Positions 8,650 through 20,324 of a stretch of 64,000 nt of DNA are shown in pieces. The position numbers and the translations under genes were made by a program. The notes under the pieces are model-generated. The model did not search any database and was not told where the DNA came from. It saw nothing but the letters and a program-made list of their open reading frames with translations. Source of the DNA: Acidiphilium multivorum AIU301 (lineage in GTDB: Bacteria > Pseudomonadota > Alphaproteobacteria > Acetobacterales > Acetobacteraceae); NCBI RefSeq assembly GCF_000202835.1, contig NC_015186.1, positions 1,240,001 to 1,304,000 on the forward strand, read 5' to 3'. Every line of letters begins with the position of its first letter. Positions within the stretch are counted from its first letter, which is position 1.

Positions 8650-9278
8650 AGGGCATCGTCACCCGCAAGCGCGTCATGATGGCGCTGGAAATCCTGTTCA
8701 ATTTCCTGCTGCCCTGGACCGTCTATCATTTCAGCAAGCCGCATATCGGCGAGATCCACGCGATCATGGCCTCGGCGGCGCCGCCGATCGTCTGGAGCCT
8801 CGTCGAGTTCGCCCGCCACCGGCGGGTCGACGCGATCTCGGTCATGGTGCTCGGCGGCATCGCGCTCTCGCTCGCCGGGTTCGCGCTCGGCGGTTCGCCC
8901 AAGCTGCTGCTGATGCGGGAATCGCTAGTCACCGGACTGATCGGCTTCATCTTCATCGTCTCGGCGCTGATCCGCCGGCCGCTGATCTATGTGCTCGCCA
9001 GCGCCAGCCTGAAGCGGCAATCGGCCGAGGACAGCGCGGAATTCGAATCCTATCGCCACCAGCCGGGCTTCCGGCGGGTGATGACGGTGATGACGATCGT
9101 CTGGGGCATCGGGCTGGTGGTGGAGACGGCCGTGCGCAGCGTGCTGGTGTTTTCGCTGCCGGTCGGCCGGTTTCTCATCGTCGGGCCGATCGTCGGCTAC
9201 GTGACCATCGGGCTGCTGATGCTGTGGACCTTCCTCTATGGCCGTTCCGCGGAAAAGGCTGGACTTCTGGAAGGATGA
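8646..9278 (+). CDS. VC0807-like integral membrane protein
   Basis: A 210-aa membrane protein with about five to six hydrophobic helices (from roughly residues 12-28, 38-53, 62-80, 90-107, 150-172 and 178-200). It resembles the VC0807 family of uncharacterised membrane proteins; the basic N-terminus and the central SASLKRQSAEDSAEFE loop fit my recollection of that family. Its function is unknown. It is translationally coupled to the S9 peptidase (ATGA overlap). Transcription probably ends in the AT-rich spacer that follows. Confidence 0.65.
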   Translation: MKGIVTRKRVMMALEILFNFLLPWTVYHFSKPHIGEIHAIMASAAPPIVWSLVEFARHRRVDAISVMVLGGIALSLAGFALGGSPKLLLMRESLVTGLIGFIFIVSALIRRPLIYVLASASLKRQSAEDSAEFESYRHQPGFRRVMTVMTIVWGIGLVVETAVRSVLVFSLPVGRFLIVGPIVGYVTIGLLMLWTFLYGRSAEKAGLLEG

Positions 9279-9494
9279 GACCTACCTACATTTAAAATTC
9301 ATGACATTACATTCATATATTGGACATGTATCAAGTCCGTATGAGTTTTAACCAAATCTTGTTTTACCGACAGACTGCGAGTGCCGGGCTTGTGACGGAA
9401 CGGGGCAAAAATGCGGCGGAGGGCGACCTCGCCACGGCAATGATGTGACCGCGCGGGACGCCGGTTCCCGGCCGCGGGCTGGAGACAACCGACG
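9279..9494. other. Intergenic spacer with an AT-rich stretch
   Basis: The 216-bp gap before the hybrid kinase starts with about 85 bp of strongly AT-rich sequence (roughly 9285-9370), in contrast to the surrounding DNA. It contains an imperfect dyad, GGACATGTATCAAGTCC, at about 9323-9339. No gene is seen. It may hold the kinase promoter. The second half returns to high GC and ends in GGAG, ten bases before the kinase GTG. Confidence 0.5.
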
Positions 9495-11201
9495 GTGGCT
9501 GAGACTTCGATCCCGCTGACGCTGGCGCAGGCCGGTGCGACCGATCCGGCGCCCGAAGCGTTCATGCCCGCCATGATCGCCGGTTTTGACTGGGCCGCGA
9601 CACCGCTCGGCCCGATCGATACCTGGTCGGCAATCCGGCGGCGGACCGTGCAGCTGATCTGCCGCTCGGACATCGCCATCGCGACAATGTGGGGCCCCGA
9701 GGGCATCCTGATCTACAACGACGCCTGCGCCGCGCTGCTTGGCCGGCATCATCCCGGCAGCCTCGGGCAGCCGGCGGCGCAGGCGAACCCGCGCATGAAG
9801 CGCTTCATCCGCGACATTCTCGCCCGTGTCCACGCGGGCGAGACGGTGGTGCTGCACGATTACAGCCTGGTGTCCGACCGTGGCGACAGCCCCGAGCAGA
9901 TCTGGCTCAGCCTGTCCTATACGCCGATTCTCGACGCCGACGGCCGGATCGACGGGGTGCACGCCGCCCTGACGGAAACGACGAACCAGGTGCGCGAGCG
10001 CGAGGAGGTCGAGACCGCGTTGCGGCAGTCGATGAAAATGGAGGCGATCGGCCAGCTGACGGGCGGTATTTCGCACGACTTCAACAATCTTCTCACCGGG
10101 ATTCTTGGCAATCTCGACATGCTGGCGACGCGGATCGAGCAGGGCGACCACGCGTCCGCGATGTCCTATCTCGATGGCGCGCGCAGCGCCGCGAGCCGGG
10201 CCGCCGGCCTGACCCAGCGGCTGCTGACCTTCGCGCGCCGGCAAGCCCTGGCGCCCGCCGCCATCTCGGTGGCGACGCTGCTCGACGACCTGCACGAACT
10301 GATCGACCGGACCGTGGGGCCGGCCATCGAGGTGCAAACGCTCTACCCGCCGGATCTCCGCGCCGGCTTCTGCGATCGCAACCAGCTGGAGAACGCGCTG
10401 CTGAACCTCGCCATCAACGCACGCGACGCGATGCCGGAAGGCGGCAGGCTCACGATCGAGGCGAGCAATGCCACGCTGGTAGCACCCGCCCGCGGCCAGA
10501 CGCACACGGAAGGCGACTATGTCCGGCTGACCATCACGGATACCGGCTGCGGCATGTCGGAAGACGTCAAGGACCGCGTCTTCGAGCCGTTCTTCACCAC
10601 CAAGCCCGCAGGCCAGGGCACCGGGCTCGGCCTGTCGATGGTGTATGGTTTCATCAAGCAGTCGGGCGGGCACATCGAACTTGCCAGCGAGGCCGGCAGG
10701 GGCACGAAGATCAGTCTGTTCATTCCCTGCAACCAGCTTTCCGGCGCCACAGAAACATCAGACGCTCCGGCGCCGGCGCCCGACATGCGATGGGACGAAA
10801 CCTCCGGCCTCATCCTCGTCGTCGATGATGAGCCGGGCCTGCGCACGCTGCTCGCCGACATGCTCCGCGAACAGGGATTTTCCGTGCGGATGGCCGCGGA
10901 CGCGGAAGCCGCCCTCGCGATCCTTCGCGCGGAGCCGGATATCGATCTGCTGATCGCCGATATCGGGCTGCCCGGCGCCATGAATGGACGGCAACTGGCC
11001 CTTGCCGCGCGCGCCGACCGCCCCGAACTGCCCCTTCTTTTCGTGACCGGGCTGGACGAAACCACATCGTCCGGACCGCCGTTCGACAGCGCGCCCACCG
11101 CGATGCTGCGAAAGCCCTTCTCGTTCGGCTGCCTTAACACGCAGGTCGGCCTGTTGCTGGCCCATAGCCGGACGGCGACACCGCCCCGAAGCATGGGCTG
11201 A
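9495..11201 (+). CDS. Hybrid sensor histidine kinase with receiver domain
   Basis: A 568-aa soluble two-component protein. An N-terminal PAS-like sensor (about residues 20-170) begins FDWAATPLGPIDTW, a pattern seen in many alphaproteobacterial PAS kinases. HisKA has phospho-acceptor His194 in GGISHDFNNLL, and the ATPase domain has NLAINARDAMPEGG, DTGCGM and GTGLGLSMVYG. The C-terminal receiver has VVDDEPG, Asp489 in ADIGLPG and Lys in LRKPFS. There are no membrane segments, so it senses a cytoplasmic cue. The start is a GTG with GGAG upstream. No DNA-binding partner is adjacent; the output is unknown. Confidence 0.92.
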   Translation: MAETSIPLTLAQAGATDPAPEAFMPAMIAGFDWAATPLGPIDTWSAIRRRTVQLICRSDIAIATMWGPEGILIYNDACAALLGRHHPGSLGQPAAQANPRMKRFIRDILARVHAGETVVLHDYSLVSDRGDSPEQIWLSLSYTPILDADGRIDGVHAALTETTNQVREREEVETALRQSMKMEAIGQLTGGISHDFNNLLTGILGNLDMLATRIEQGDHASAMSYLDGARSAASRAAGLTQRLLTFARRQALAPAAISVATLLDDLHELIDRTVGPAIEVQTLYPPDLRAGFCDRNQLENALLNLAINARDAMPEGGRLTIEASNATLVAPARGQTHTEGDYVRLTITDTGCGMSEDVKDRVFEPFFTTKPAGQGTGLGLSMVYGFIKQSGGHIELASEAGRGTKISLFIPCNQLSGATETSDAPAPAPDMRWDETSGLILVVDDEPGLRTLLADMLREQGFSVRMAADAEAALAILRAEPDIDLLIADIGLPGAMNGRQLALAARADRPELPLLFVTGLDETTSSGPPFDSAPTAMLRKPFSFGCLNTQVGLLLAHSRTATPPRSMG

Positions 11202-11237
11202 CCGGACGCTCCTCGGGAAATCGTCGATCCGGCGGTT

Positions 11238-12251
11238 TCAGCCGGCGAGCGCGCGCAGGGCCCTTGCCTGATCCGGCCAGTTCGGCAGGCCGCCAGCATG
11301 TTTCCAGGCAATGGCGCCCATCTGCGCCCTCAGCGCCGGGCTGAAGACCAGGCGGCGCAGCGCCTTGCCGAGCTGGGCGACGTCATCAACCGGGGCGACG
11401 ATGCCGGCCCCGGTGGGCACGAGCTGGCCGGCCGCGCCGCCGTCGCAGATGGCGACGGGCAAGCCGCGCGCCATCGCCTCGGCAATCGCCATGCCGAATC
11501 CCTCGAAGCGCGTCGCCAGCGCGAACATGTCCGCCTCCGACCAGGCATCATCGAGCGCGCCGCCGGTGAGCGGCCCGCGCCGTTCAACGCGCCCGGCAAT
11601 GCCGAGATCGGCGGAAAGACGGTCGAGCCCCGCGGCATAATCCGGATCGCGCGGCTCTCCCGCCAGGACCAGCCGCCAGTCGAGATCGTGCAGCGTCGCA
11701 AGCGCGCGGAGCAGAATGTCGTGCCCCTTGCGGTATGTCAGGGTTCCGAGGGCCAGCAGCGTGCAGGGGCTGCCGTCGGGCGGGACCGGGCTCAATGTAC
11801 GGCATGGATAGCGGTCGGTCCCGGGAACCAGCACCGTGATCCGTTCGCGGATGACGCCGAATTCGGCCGACAGCCTGTCGGCGATCGGATCGCTCGCGGC
11901 GATGACGCGGCTGAAACCGGGCAGGACCTGACGCTCGAATGCCTTGAGCGCCTGCCGACGGTCCTCCGGCGTGCCCGGCTCCAGGGCTGTCGGATGGTGG
12001 ATGAGGGCAATCGCCCCGCGCGCCTGCAGCGCGGGAATCGCATCACGCGCAAATTCGAAGGCCGCACCTTCCACAAGCACGAGCGCCCCGGCATCCATCC
12101 GCTCAGCGAATGAGGATGCGACCGGCGCATCCAGCGCGTGAACCTCCGAACTTCCCCCCAGTTCCCCCCAGGCAGCGAGCAGGCGGCGGTGGTAGAACGA
12201 TGCGCCCGTCACGGATTTGAACGGGGCTTCTGTGATCAGCACCAGCTTCAT
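11238..12251 (-). CDS. Glycosyltransferase family 4
   Basis: A GT-B fold, retaining sugar transferase of 337 aa. The N-terminal acceptor domain starts with VLITEAPFKSVTGASFYHRRLL. The C-terminal nucleotide-sugar domain shows LALGTLTYRKGHDILLRA and the family motif RFEGFGMAIAEAMARGLPV, with the conserved E-x7-E glutamates. It is convergent with the hybrid kinase gene and lies downstream of the flagellar genes on the same strand. A role in glycosylating flagellin or an envelope polysaccharide is possible, but only proximity suggests it. Confidence 0.87.
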   Translation of the reverse strand: MKLVLITEAPFKSVTGASFYHRRLLAAWGELGGSSEVHALDAPVASSFAERMDAGALVLVEGAAFEFARDAIPALQARGAIALIHHPTALEPGTPEDRRQALKAFERQVLPGFSRVIAASDPIADRLSAEFGVIRERITVLVPGTDRYPCRTLSPVPPDGSPCTLLALGTLTYRKGHDILLRALATLHDLDWRLVLAGEPRDPDYAAGLDRLSADLGIAGRVERRGPLTGGALDDAWSEADMFALATRFEGFGMAIAEAMARGLPVAICDGGAAGQLVPTGAGIVAPVDDVAQLGKALRRLVFSPALRAQMGAIAWKHAGGLPNWPDQARALRALAG

Positions 12252-12302
12252 GGAACCGGGATGCCACAGGCACCCCGATCTGGCCAGAGATCGGCGGTGA
12301 GA

Positions 12303-12710
12303 TCAGGCCCGCAGGACGAGCGCGACGGGGGCGGTCGGCCGCGCCGCGCCCTCCTGGCCATAGGGCTGCAACGGCTCACCGGCCGCGCGGCTCGTATCGA
12401 GCGCCTGCATGACCGTCTGGATCACCCGTTGCTGCGTCTCGATCGCCTGGCGCAGCAATTTCCCGTTGGCCGCCGCCGCCGCGTCCAGGCGCTGCTGCAC
12501 CGCCTCGACCCGCCGGCCGTCGCGCGGTTTCCCGGCGACGCCGAGATCCAGGGCGGCCTCCAGGCGGCCGATCGCCGCGCGCTTGGCCTCGGCAAGCGCC
12601 GCGCTCACGGCAAAATCCTGAATCGAGAGGCTGCGGTTTTCCTCTTCCAGGATCGCGGCCAGGGCCTCGGCGGCTTCGATTGCACTACCCGGTGATGTGT
12701 CGTTGTTCAT
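12303..12710 (-). CDS. FlgN-like flagellar protein (putative)
   Basis: A 135-residue helical protein, charged and Ala-rich, of the kind found just after flgI-flgJ in alphaproteobacterial flagellar clusters. Its length, long amphipathic helices and the central segment with QQRLDAAAAANGKLLRQAIE are like FlgN-type export chaperones, which guard hook-associated proteins. The sequence similarity I can judge by eye is weak, so the assignment rests partly on position. The start overlaps the flgJ stop by four bases. Confidence 0.55.
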   Translation of the reverse strand: MNNDTSPGSAIEAAEALAAILEEENRSLSIQDFAVSAALAEAKRAAIGRLEAALDLGVAGKPRDGRRVEAVQQRLDAAAAANGKLLRQAIETQQRVIQTVMQALDTSRAAGEPLQPYGQEGAARPTAPVALVLRA

Positions 12711-13120
12711 GAACCTGATCCTGTCGATGAGGAGGGCGCCGGAGACGCCGCGCCGTGCGACGTCGCGCCGGATGACATTTTCGCCTTCTGCTGGTCCGCC
12801 TCGAGCGCGCGTTCGATCATCGGAGCCAGGCCGAGGCCGCCCCGCGCCTCGATCGACTTCGCGATCGCGTCGATGAAGAAGGGCCGGAACGATTTCTCGA
12901 CCGAGCCGCCGCCGAATGGCGCCTGCGCCGAGCCGACGGAGGAAAACATCGGCTTGAGCAGCTGGGCGATCGCCATCGCCTCGAAATGATGGGCGGCCTT
13001 CACGATTTCGGCACTGCCCTGGGGCGACTGGCCGGCCCGGGGAAGCGGCGCGGCCTGCGGCTTGGTGAGCGAATCGAGCGCCGCACCGAGAGGCAGACCG
13101 GATACGGAGCCCACGGTCAT
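12707..13120 (-). CDS. flgJ: Flagellar rod-binding protein FlgJ (N-terminal type)
   Basis: A 137-aa protein that corresponds to the rod-capping domain of FlgJ. The core AAHHFEAMAIAQLLKPMF and FGGGSVEKSFRPFFIDAIAKSIEARGG match the rod-binding family. There is no muramidase domain, as is usual in alphaproteobacteria, where a separate enzyme opens the peptidoglycan. It would be exported to the periplasm by the flagellar type III system. Its ATG overlaps the flgI stop by four bases, and its own stop overlaps the next start, so the three genes form a tight operon. Confidence 0.85.
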   Translation of the reverse strand: MTVGSVSGLPLGAALDSLTKPQAAPLPRAGQSPQGSAEIVKAAHHFEAMAIAQLLKPMFSSVGSAQAPFGGGSVEKSFRPFFIDAIAKSIEARGGLGLAPMIERALEADQQKAKMSSGATSHGAASPAPSSSTGSGS

Positions 13121-14271
13121 TGCACGACCAGCCGTGCCTGCAGGGCGCCGGCCGCCTTGATCGCCTGGAGGATGCTGATCATGTCGTGCGGTGCGACACC
13201 CAGCGAATTCAGGCTCGAAACCAGTTGCTGCAGGCTGATATTGCCGTGCACGATATCCATCTTCTTCCCCCTGTCCTTCTTCACGGAAATCGAGGTCTGC
13301 GATGTCGCGACGGTGGTGCCGCCGGCGAGCGGATTGGGCTGGCTGACAACCGGGGTGTTCTTCACCGTGACGGTGATGTTCCCCTCGTCGATGGCGACGG
13401 TGCTGATCCGCACATTCGCACCCATCACGATGGTGCCGGTCGCCTCGTCGACGACGACGACCGCAGGCGTAGACGGCTGAACGCGCAGATCCTCGATCTC
13501 GGCCAGATCGCTGACGACATTGCGCCCCTTGAGATCAAGGGTGATCGTGCGCGGATCGTCCACCGTTGCAATCCCCGGACCAAGACGCTCGTCGATGACA
13601 CGCGAAATACGCATCGCGGTCGTGAAATCGGGGTTGCGGAGCTCGAGTTTCGGCGTCTTCTCGGAAGCCAGCTTGAAGCTGACCGAACGCTCGACGATGG
13701 CGCCGTTCGTGATCCGGCCGACCGTAGGCACGCCCTGCGTGAAGGATGCGTTCGCCCCCGCGGCCTGGATGGCTCCGGTGACCAGCGAACCCTGGGCGAC
13801 GGCATAGACCCGGCCATCGGCGCCGAGCAGCGGGGTCACCAGCAGCGTGCCGCCGGTCAGATCCGTCGCATCGCCCATCGCCGACACCGTGACGTCGATC
13901 GTCTCGCCGCTATGGGCGAAAGCCGGCAGGTTCGCCGTGACCATGACGGCCGCGATGTCCTTGGTCTGCAGGTTCTGGGCCTGGTTCTGCGTGTTCACGC
14001 CGAGCCGTTCGAGCATGCCGATGAGCGACTGGCGCGTGAAGATCGAGTTGTTCAGCGAGTCGCCGGTACCTCTGAGGCCGACGACGAGGCCGTAGCCGAT
14101 CAGCTGGTTGTCTCGTATCCCCTGTATGTCGGTGATATCCTTGATCCGGACCTCGGAAAATGCCGGGCGCATGCACTGGACAAGGATGCAGACCGCCGCC
14201 CAGGCGATCAGCAGAACCGCCCGCCAGCGATGCTGGCCGCTGCAGCAGATTACAAAGAAATTTCGGGTCAT
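13117..14271 (-). CDS. flgI: Flagellar P-ring protein FlgI
   Basis: Periplasmic P-ring subunit, 384 aa, that forms the flagellar rod bushing in the peptidoglycan layer. An N-terminal signal sequence (about residues 17-38, Cys- and Trp-rich) precedes RIKDITDIQGIRDNQLIGYGLVVG, the strongly conserved start of mature FlgI. GTGDSLNN and the C-terminal SLNSLGVAPHDMISILQAIKAAGAL are also family hallmarks. It is divergent from fliX across a 106-bp AT-rich region, the arrangement known in Caulobacter, where FliX and FlbD control class III genes. I could not find a convincing sigma-54 site. Confidence 0.95.
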   Translation of the reverse strand: MTRNFFVICCSGQHRWRAVLLIAWAAVCILVQCMRPAFSEVRIKDITDIQGIRDNQLIGYGLVVGLRGTGDSLNNSIFTRQSLIGMLERLGVNTQNQAQNLQTKDIAAVMVTANLPAFAHSGETIDVTVSAMGDATDLTGGTLLVTPLLGADGRVYAVAQGSLVTGAIQAAGANASFTQGVPTVGRITNGAIVERSVSFKLASEKTPKLELRNPDFTTAMRISRVIDERLGPGIATVDDPRTITLDLKGRNVVSDLAEIEDLRVQPSTPAVVVVDEATGTIVMGANVRISTVAIDEGNITVTVKNTPVVSQPNPLAGGTTVATSQTSISVKKDRGKKMDIVHGNISLQQLVSSLNSLGVAPHDMISILQAIKAAGALQARLVVQ

Positions 14272-14377
14272 CCTGGCGCGATCATTTTGGTCACTGCACA
14301 GGACTTTCGCAGCAAAAAGTTAACAATTTGCAGCTATCAGAAATTTTGTGAGGCGGCGGCTTCGGATGGAGAGTTGA

Positions 14378-14776
14378 ATGACGAGAGTTTCAGGGCTGCG
14401 CGGCAGCGGGCCGGTCGGCGGCATTGGCGGCAGGACCGGTCCCGCCGCTGCGGCAGGCGGCGGCTTCACGATCACGACCCAGAGCCAGCAGGCCGCCATC
14501 GCGGTCGCGCCGGTGGACATGGCCGGGCTGATCAGCCTGCAGGACGAGGACGGACCGGTCCGGCGCGACCGCGCCGCGCACAGGGCCGGCGAACAGACGC
14601 TCGGATCGCTCGCCGCGCTCCAGGCCGCGCTGCTCGGCGGCGCCCGGCCGGATCTCGACGCGCTGCGCCAGATGATCGAGAACATGCCCCGTCCCGCCGA
14701 TCCGGCGCTGCAGACCGTCATCGGCGCCATCAGGCTGCGCGCGAGAGTGGAACTCGCCCGCCACGAAAGGTTGTGA
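14378..14776 (+). CDS. fliX: Flagellar assembly regulator FliX
   Basis: A 132-aa homologue of the class II flagellar assembly trans-acting factor known from Caulobacter, which works with FlbD to couple basal-body assembly to later gene expression. The N-terminus is Gly-rich; the C-terminal half, from LISLQDEDG to the end with DPALQTVIGAIRLRARVELARHE, matches the conserved part. Divergence from flgI and closeness to dksA are as in other alphaproteobacteria. flbD is not in this window. Confidence 0.85.
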   Translation: MTRVSGLRGSGPVGGIGGRTGPAAAAGGGFTITTQSQQAAIAVAPVDMAGLISLQDEDGPVRRDRAAHRAGEQTLGSLAALQAALLGGARPDLDALRQMIENMPRPADPALQTVIGAIRLRARVELARHERL

Positions 14777-14897
14777 CCATACGGTGAATTGCTCCCTTCG
14801 TGGCCTTGGCGTCCGATTGCCGCGCGGCTATAAGCCGGCCACCTGCGGCCTCTCATCGACTGGATCAGAGGCTCGTGCGTTGGAGGAACTGACATTA

Positions 14898-15314
14898 ATG
14901 TTAATTACTCTTGCACCGGACTATTCGCCGAGCGAGGATGAAGAGTTCATGAATCCGATGCAGGTCGAATTTTTCCGCCAGAAGCTGCTTCGCTGGCGGC
15001 ACGACCTGCTGATGGAAGCCAACGGAACCCTCGCCAGCCTGTCCGAGGGCGGCATTCTCGAACCCGACATTACCGACCGGGCCAGCGTCGAAACCGACCG
15101 GGCCCTCGAATTGCGCACCCGGGACCGCGCCCGCAAGCTGATCGGCAAGATCGACCAGGCACTCGCCCGGATCGAAAACGGCACTTATGGCTATTGCGAG
15201 GAAACCGGCGAGCCGATCGGCCTGAAACGGCTGATGGCACGGCCGATCGCCACACTGTCGATCGAGGCGCAGGAACGCCACGAGCGGCAGGAGCGGATCC
15301 AGCGGGACGACTGA
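14898..15314 (+). CDS. dksA: RNA polymerase-binding transcription factor DksA
   Basis: Binds the RNA polymerase secondary channel and, with ppGpp, tunes rRNA and biosynthetic promoters. It is 138 aa from the ATG at 14898, which follows GGAGGAAC; a longer in-frame extension is unlikely. The coiled-coil tip DITDRA (Asp57, Asp60, Ala62) fits the essential DxxDxA motif. The globular part has GYCEETGEP and RLMARPIATLS: only Cys100 remains of the four zinc cysteines, a known alphaproteobacterial form. It is convergent with ligA, with a shared hairpin between them. Confidence 0.93.
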   Translation: MLITLAPDYSPSEDEEFMNPMQVEFFRQKLLRWRHDLLMEANGTLASLSEGGILEPDITDRASVETDRALELRTRDRARKLIGKIDQALARIENGTYGYCEETGEPIGLKRLMARPIATLSIEAQERHERQERIQRDD

Positions 15315-15322
15315 CGGATGCT

Positions 15323-19078
<3,756 letters not shown>

Positions 19079-19097
19079 GACCCCGGCGCGCCTCCGT

Positions 19098-20021
19098 TCA
19101 GAGCAGGCCGAAAAGGAACCCGCCCGAGGCCTTCGGCTTCACCGCACCGTTCAGAAGCCCGTGGCTGCGGAGCGTGGCATAGGCATTCCGGTACCACCGC
19201 GAGCCGGGATAGTTGTAGCCGAGCACGGCGGCATTCCGGCGCGCTTCCTTGACCAGCCCGAGATCGAGATAGCACTCCACCAGCCGGTCGAGCGCCTCGG
19301 GGACGAAGGTCGTCGTCTGGTATTGCTGGACCACCACCTGGTAGCGGCTGATCGCGGCGGCATAGAGATTCTGCCGCTGGTAGAACCGGCCGACCTCCAT
19401 CTGGTGCCCGGCCAGGCGATTCTCGACCAGCCGGAGCTTGATCCGCGCATCGCGCGCATAGGCGCTGTCGGGGAAGCGCGATATCACGTCCTGCAGGGCC
19501 TGCGCGGCCTCGAGGGTGAAGGTCTGGTCGCGCTGCACGTCCTCGATCTGCTCGTAGAAGCAGAGCGCCTTCAGATAATAGGCGTAGGCGGCTTCCGGGC
19601 TGGCCGGATGGAGCTCGATGAACCGGTTGAGCGCGCTGACCGCCGAATCGAAATTCTGCTCGCGGTATTCCGCGTAGCCCTGCAGCAGTTCGGCATGGCT
19701 CGCCCAGGTCGAATAGGGGTAGTTGACCTCGATCTCGCCGAAGGTCCGCGCCGCCTTCTTGTTCTCGCCCTTGTGGAGATAGGCGATGCCGTCGGCATAG
19801 AGGGCCGAAGCCGGCTTGAGCGGCTTGGACAAGGTCTTGTCCGCGCCGTCGTGACCGCTTGAGGTGCCGGTCTTGGCTCCGCCGCCGAACAGGCCGCAGC
19901 CGCCCAGAGCCAGCGGCATCAGCAGGACCAGGGCCGACAGCGCGCCGGCGCGTCGCGGGCGCTTCCGCGCCTGCGGGGGAAGGAACGGGGCCGGCCGAGC
20001 CGGAGTCTGCGAGTGCGTCAT
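19098..20021 (-). CDS. bamD: Outer-membrane assembly lipoprotein BamD
   Basis: TPR lipoprotein of the BAM complex, anchored in the outer membrane facing the periplasm, needed to fold beta-barrel proteins. From the ATG at 20021 it is 307 aa. The lipobox LALGGC puts the acylated Cys at residue 42; the Arg/Lys-rich stretch before it is long but fits an extended n-region. TPR-type helices follow, with YADGIAYLHKGENKKAARTFGEIEVNYP and FIELHPASPEAAYAYYLKAL. An ATG at 20045 is an alternative start. In many alphaproteobacteria lpxC precedes bamD; here it does not. Confidence 0.92.
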   Translation of the reverse strand: MTHSQTPARPAPFLPPQARKRPRRAGALSALVLLMPLALGGCGLFGGGAKTGTSSGHDGADKTLSKPLKPASALYADGIAYLHKGENKKAARTFGEIEVNYPYSTWASHAELLQGYAEYREQNFDSAVSALNRFIELHPASPEAAYAYYLKALCFYEQIEDVQRDQTFTLEAAQALQDVISRFPDSAYARDARIKLRLVENRLAGHQMEVGRFYQRQNLYAAAISRYQVVVQQYQTTTFVPEALDRLVECYLDLGLVKEARRNAAVLGYNYPGSRWYRNAYATLRSHGLLNGAVKPKASGGFLFGLL

Positions 20022-20324
20022 CGGGGCGGGCTTATAGCATGTCATTCGGCGGCGCGAAGCCTCCGGCCGCGGCGGGACCGTGGAATCGCGCCGGAATGCT
20101 TGCAAAACAAGGTAAAAAGGCCTATCCCCGGCCACAGCCGCGGGCGAGGTGCATGCGGCCTGTCGTCATTGCGGCGTCCCTTTCCGGCGGATGCGGCCAG
20201 GCGATACCCCTCAACCCCACCCGGCAAAGCCGGGCAGACGTGGCCACGATGATCGGACATACGGCGTGGCGCGCAAACCAAACCGGCCGCTTTTTGGCCT
20301 CGTTTCAAGGATTTAAACCGCTTC
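20022..20324. other. Divergent intergenic region bamD / rpsA
   Basis: A 303-bp gap between two divergent essential genes, so it should carry both promoters. I see a local AT-rich patch near 20098-20120 and another around 20305-20318 just before rpsA. A small hairpin, CCCGGC-AAA-GCCGGG, lies at 20220-20234. No ORF with a credible start, no RNA gene and no clear operator could be recognised. Confidence 0.5.

Noticed and set aside
14272-14377. Sigma-54 promoter between flgI and fliX
   Set aside because: I looked for TGGC-N8-TTGC on both strands; only poor partial matches were found, so no site is claimed.
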